Assembly: GCA_034663685.1 (NCBI GenBank)
Contig: JAXDJC010000110.1
Location: 1 to 8,025 of the forward strand
DNA: 8,025 nt
From: AC-37 sp034663685
GTDB taxonomy: Bacteria > Actinomycetota > Thermoleophilia > Solirubrobacterales > Thermoleophilaceae
Direction of reading: 5' to 3'
In this document: one piece after another, positions 6,608-8,025 of the stretch
How the letters are laid out: every line of letters starts with the position of its first letter
Position numbering within the stretch: position 1 is the stretch's first letter
The notes under the pieces: generated by a model
Seen by the model: only the letters and a program-made list of their open reading frames with translations
Told to the model about the DNA's origin: nothing
Database searches by the model: none
Position numbers and translations under genes: made by a program

Positions 6608-6685
6608 ACGGCTCGATTACCCGGTTCGGTGCGGGTTAGGCCCCCGGCCGGCGTGATGAATGGCCGATTGCGCCGTAATACCGGT
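6608..6685. promoter_or_regulatory. Divergent intergenic region between the RsbW-like gene and the ECF sigma gene
   Basis: These 78 bases must hold the promoter for at least the rightward sigma/DUF4349 pair, and probably one for the leftward gene. It is locally less GC-biased than its flanks. A TAATAC at 6676-6681 resembles a -10 hexamer on the plus strand and lies 4 bases before the preferred GTG start at 6686. That would fit a leaderless or nearly leaderless transcript, but I see no good -35 at the right distance. A perfect GC palindrome, CCGGCCGG, lies at 6644-6651. None of these elements is proven. Confidence 0.35.
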
Positions 6686-7216
6686 GTGAGCGTGGCCACG
6701 CACAGCGCCCCCAGCGAGGCCCCGGACTCGCCGGCCGAGCGCTTCGAGGACCTCTACCGCCGCACCTTCCCGCGCGTGTACGCGTACGTGGCCTCGCTCC
6801 TCCGCGACCGATCGGCGGCCGAGGAGGTCACCGCTCAGGCCTTCGAGCGCGCCTACAGGCGGCGGTCGAGCTATCGCCACGGGCGCGGGCCGGTGGAGGC
6901 GTGGCTCTTCGGGATCGCGCGCAACGCGGCACTCGACGAGCTGCGCCGCCGCAGTAGGCGAGCGCAGCTGGAGGACAGCGCCGTGGCTGCGGCCGGGACG
7001 TCCACCGAGGACGAGGCCGACGGGCTGCTGCGCCGGGAGACCGTGCGCTCCGCGCTCGCGTCGCTCGACCCCCGCGAGCGCGACCTGATCGCCCTGAAGT
7101 TCGCCGGCGGGCTGTCGAACGCCGAGATCGCGGGCGTGCTCGGGATGTCCGAGTCGAACGCGGGCACGAGGCTGCACCGGACCATCGAGAAGCTGCGGAG
7201 GGCCTGCCATGACTGA
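6686..7216 (+). CDS. ECF-type RNA polymerase sigma-70 factor
   Basis: A 176-residue sigma factor containing only regions 2 and 4, as expected for the ECF group. Region 2 (about 17-90) includes 'FEDLYRRTFPRVYAYV' (20-35), 'SAAEEVTAQAFERAY' (43-57) and 'WLFGIARNAALDELRRR' (73-89), which recognises the -10 element and core polymerase. Region 4 (about 119-172) includes 'LDPRERDLIALKFAGGLSNA' (127-146) and the helix-turn-helix 'EIAGVLGMSESNAGTRLHRT' (147-166) for -35 binding. An acidic linker (EDEADG, 108-113) separates them. An ATG at 6656 would add 10 residues, but those codons (AAT, CGA, TTG, CGT, AAT, GGT) break the strong third-position G/C habit, so I prefer GTG 6686; GTG 6692 is also possible. 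The stop overlaps the next gene's start by 8 bases, which suggests translational coupling with the membrane partner that may control it. Confidence 0.9.
   Translation: MSVATHSAPSEAPDSPAERFEDLYRRTFPRVYAYVASLLRDRSAAEEVTAQAFERAYRRRSSYRHGRGPVEAWLFGIARNAALDELRRRSRRAQLEDSAVAAAGTSTEDEADGLLRRETVRSALASLDPRERDLIALKFAGGLSNAEIAGVLGMSESNAGTRLHRTIEKLRRACHD
7197..7201 (+). promoter_or_regulatory. Ribosome binding site for the DUF4349 gene
   Basis: GGAGG lies 7 bases upstream of the ATG at 7209, inside the 3' end of the sigma gene. It is the clearest Shine-Dalgarno in the window. It fixes the start of the membrane protein and the overlap with the sigma stop. Confidence 0.7.
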
Positions 7217-8025
7217 GACCGAGTTCGAGCGCGACCGTGCCCTGGCGGCCGTGGACGAGGCCCTGGCCGGCGGGCGCGTGACGGCCGAGGATCCGGCGGC
7301 GCGCGAGCTGCAGGACCTGGCCCTGGCGCTCGAGGCCGAGTCCGAGCTGCCGCGTGACGAGTTCGCCCGCGAGCTCGAGGAGCGCGTGGCCGCGGGGTTC
7401 CCGCGGAAGCGCCGGCTCCGTGCCCCGCGTCTGCCGCGGCCCCCGCGGCTGCCGTCGCTCTCACCCCGGCGTGCGCTTGCCCTGGCTGGCGCGGCGGCGG
7501 CCCTGCTGCTCGTCGCGGGCGTTGCGCTCTATGCGACTCGCACGGAGGAGACCACGTTCTCCGACGGATTCAGCGCGGCACCGCGCTCGCCGAACGCGGC
7601 CCGTGATGCCACGGCGGCGCGCGCGCTCGAGCAGAGCGCCGGCGCCCAGCCGGGCGCCCCCGCTCGCCGCATCGAGCGCTCCGCGGAGCTCACCCTCGCC
7701 GCGCCCGCCGGCAGGCTCGAGTCGGTGGCGGACTCGATCGTGCGGGTGACCGACCGCAACCGCGGCTTCGTGCTCCGCTCGTCGGTCTCGAGCGGCGCCG
7801 ACTCCGCGCGCGGCGGCAGCTTCGACCTGCGTGTCCCAGCGGACTCCCTCCGCGCCGCGCTGGGCGACCTCTCGAGGCTCGGTCACGTGCGCTCGCGCCG
7901 CCAGGCCGGGCAGGACATAACCGCTGCATTCGTGTCCACGCGCGACCGGCTCGACACGGCCACGGCGGAGCGGCGAAGCCTGCTGCGGCGCCTGGCGCAC
8001 GCGGGCTCCGACCGGGCGGCCGAGC
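7209..8025 (+). CDS. Single-pass membrane protein with extracytoplasmic DUF4349 domain, putative anti-sigma partner (3' end missing)
   Basis: The first 272 residues are visible and the frame is still open at the window end. Residues 1-60 form an acidic, helical cytoplasmic part (DEALAGGRVTAEDPAARELQ, 16-35), the position where an anti-sigma domain would sit, although no ZAS zinc motif (HxxxCxxC) is present. Residues 66-88 are Arg/Pro-rich, and one transmembrane helix follows at about 89-108. The outer part carries a Ser/Ala-rich linker, then a DUF4349 domain from about 154: 'RRIERSAELTLAAPAGRLES' (153-172), 'GSFDLRVPADSLRAALGDL' (203-221) and 'GQDITAAFVSTRDRLDTA' (234-251). The last motif leads into what is usually a coiled coil. 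The start is fixed by GGAGG at 7197-7201, and ATG 7209 overlaps the sigma stop by 8 bases. The gene pair suggests that this protein restrains the ECF sigma factor at the membrane. That is inference from position and topology, since DUF4349 has no firmly established function known to me. Confidence 0.85.
   Translation, partial: MTETEFERDRALAAVDEALAGGRVTAEDPAARELQDLALALEAESELPRDEFARELEERVAAGFPRKRRLRAPRLPRPPRLPSLSPRRALALAGAAAALLLVAGVALYATRTEETTFSDGFSAAPRSPNAARDATAARALEQSAGAQPGAPARRIERSAELTLAAPAGRLESVADSIVRVTDRNRGFVLRSSVSSGADSARGGSFDLRVPADSLRAALGDLSRLGHVRSRRQAGQDITAAFVSTRDRLDTATAERRSLLRRLAHAGSDRAAE

Noticed and set aside
6350..6655. A plus-strand extension of the sigma gene's frame starting at 6350
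   Set aside because: It overlaps the RsbW-like gene on the other strand, and sigma region 2 homology begins only after 6730. The gene starts at 6656-6692.
7209..7400. A zinc-binding ZAS anti-sigma domain in the membrane protein's N-terminus
   Set aside because: No HxxxCxxC motif is present and the visible N-terminal segment has no cysteine, so any anti-sigma function would be of another type.

Overview
The window is very GC-rich (about 70% by eye, not computed) and tightly packed, with strong G/C preference at third codon positions. Gene content points to a soil-type Actinomycetota. It combines a multidomain NHEJ ligase LigD, a GAF/SpoIIE-phosphatase/RsbW-kinase protein with a STAS antagonist, an RsbW-like ATPase, an ECF sigma factor, and a membrane DUF4349 protein. 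A Thermoleophilia/Solirubrobacterales-like host would fit, but this is inference from gene style. No rRNA, tRNA, mobile element or CRISPR array was seen, and no stretch over 300 bases lacks a gene.

Minus-strand block (6169 down to 1): five genes in the same direction with overlaps or short gaps, so probably largely one transcription unit. In reading order they are ligD (PE-LIG-POL), an unrecognised 163-aa acidic/helical protein overlapping the ligD stop, a 716-aa GAF-GAF-PP2C(SpoIIE)-HATPase protein, a 107-aa STAS anti-sigma-factor antagonist, and a MurR/RpiR-type regulator (HTH plus SIS) that runs off the left edge. A further minus-strand gene upstream of ligD (6607-6227) encodes a stand-alone RsbW-like GHKL ATPase with an unusual ATP-binding motif and clustered cysteines.

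Plus-strand block (6686 to the right edge): an ECF-type sigma-70 factor and, overlapping its stop, a single-pass membrane protein with an extracytoplasmic DUF4349 domain, cut by the window end. This has the layout of a sigma factor with its membrane partner. It is divergent from the small RsbW-like gene across a 78-base intergenic region.

How they may work together (inference): the GAF domains sense a signal and set the balance between the phosphatase and kinase halves of the 716-aa protein. That balance would set the phosphorylation state of the STAS protein, which in turn would free or occupy an RsbW-type anti-sigma factor. The DNA end-joining ligase sits at the head of the same gene run, suggesting that repair and stress signalling are co-expressed. 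No Ku gene is visible. The most unusual points are the linkage of LigD to a partner-switching module, the fused opposing phosphatase and kinase, the nearly identical segment shared by the two GAF domains, and the degenerate, cysteine-bearing small RsbW-like protein.
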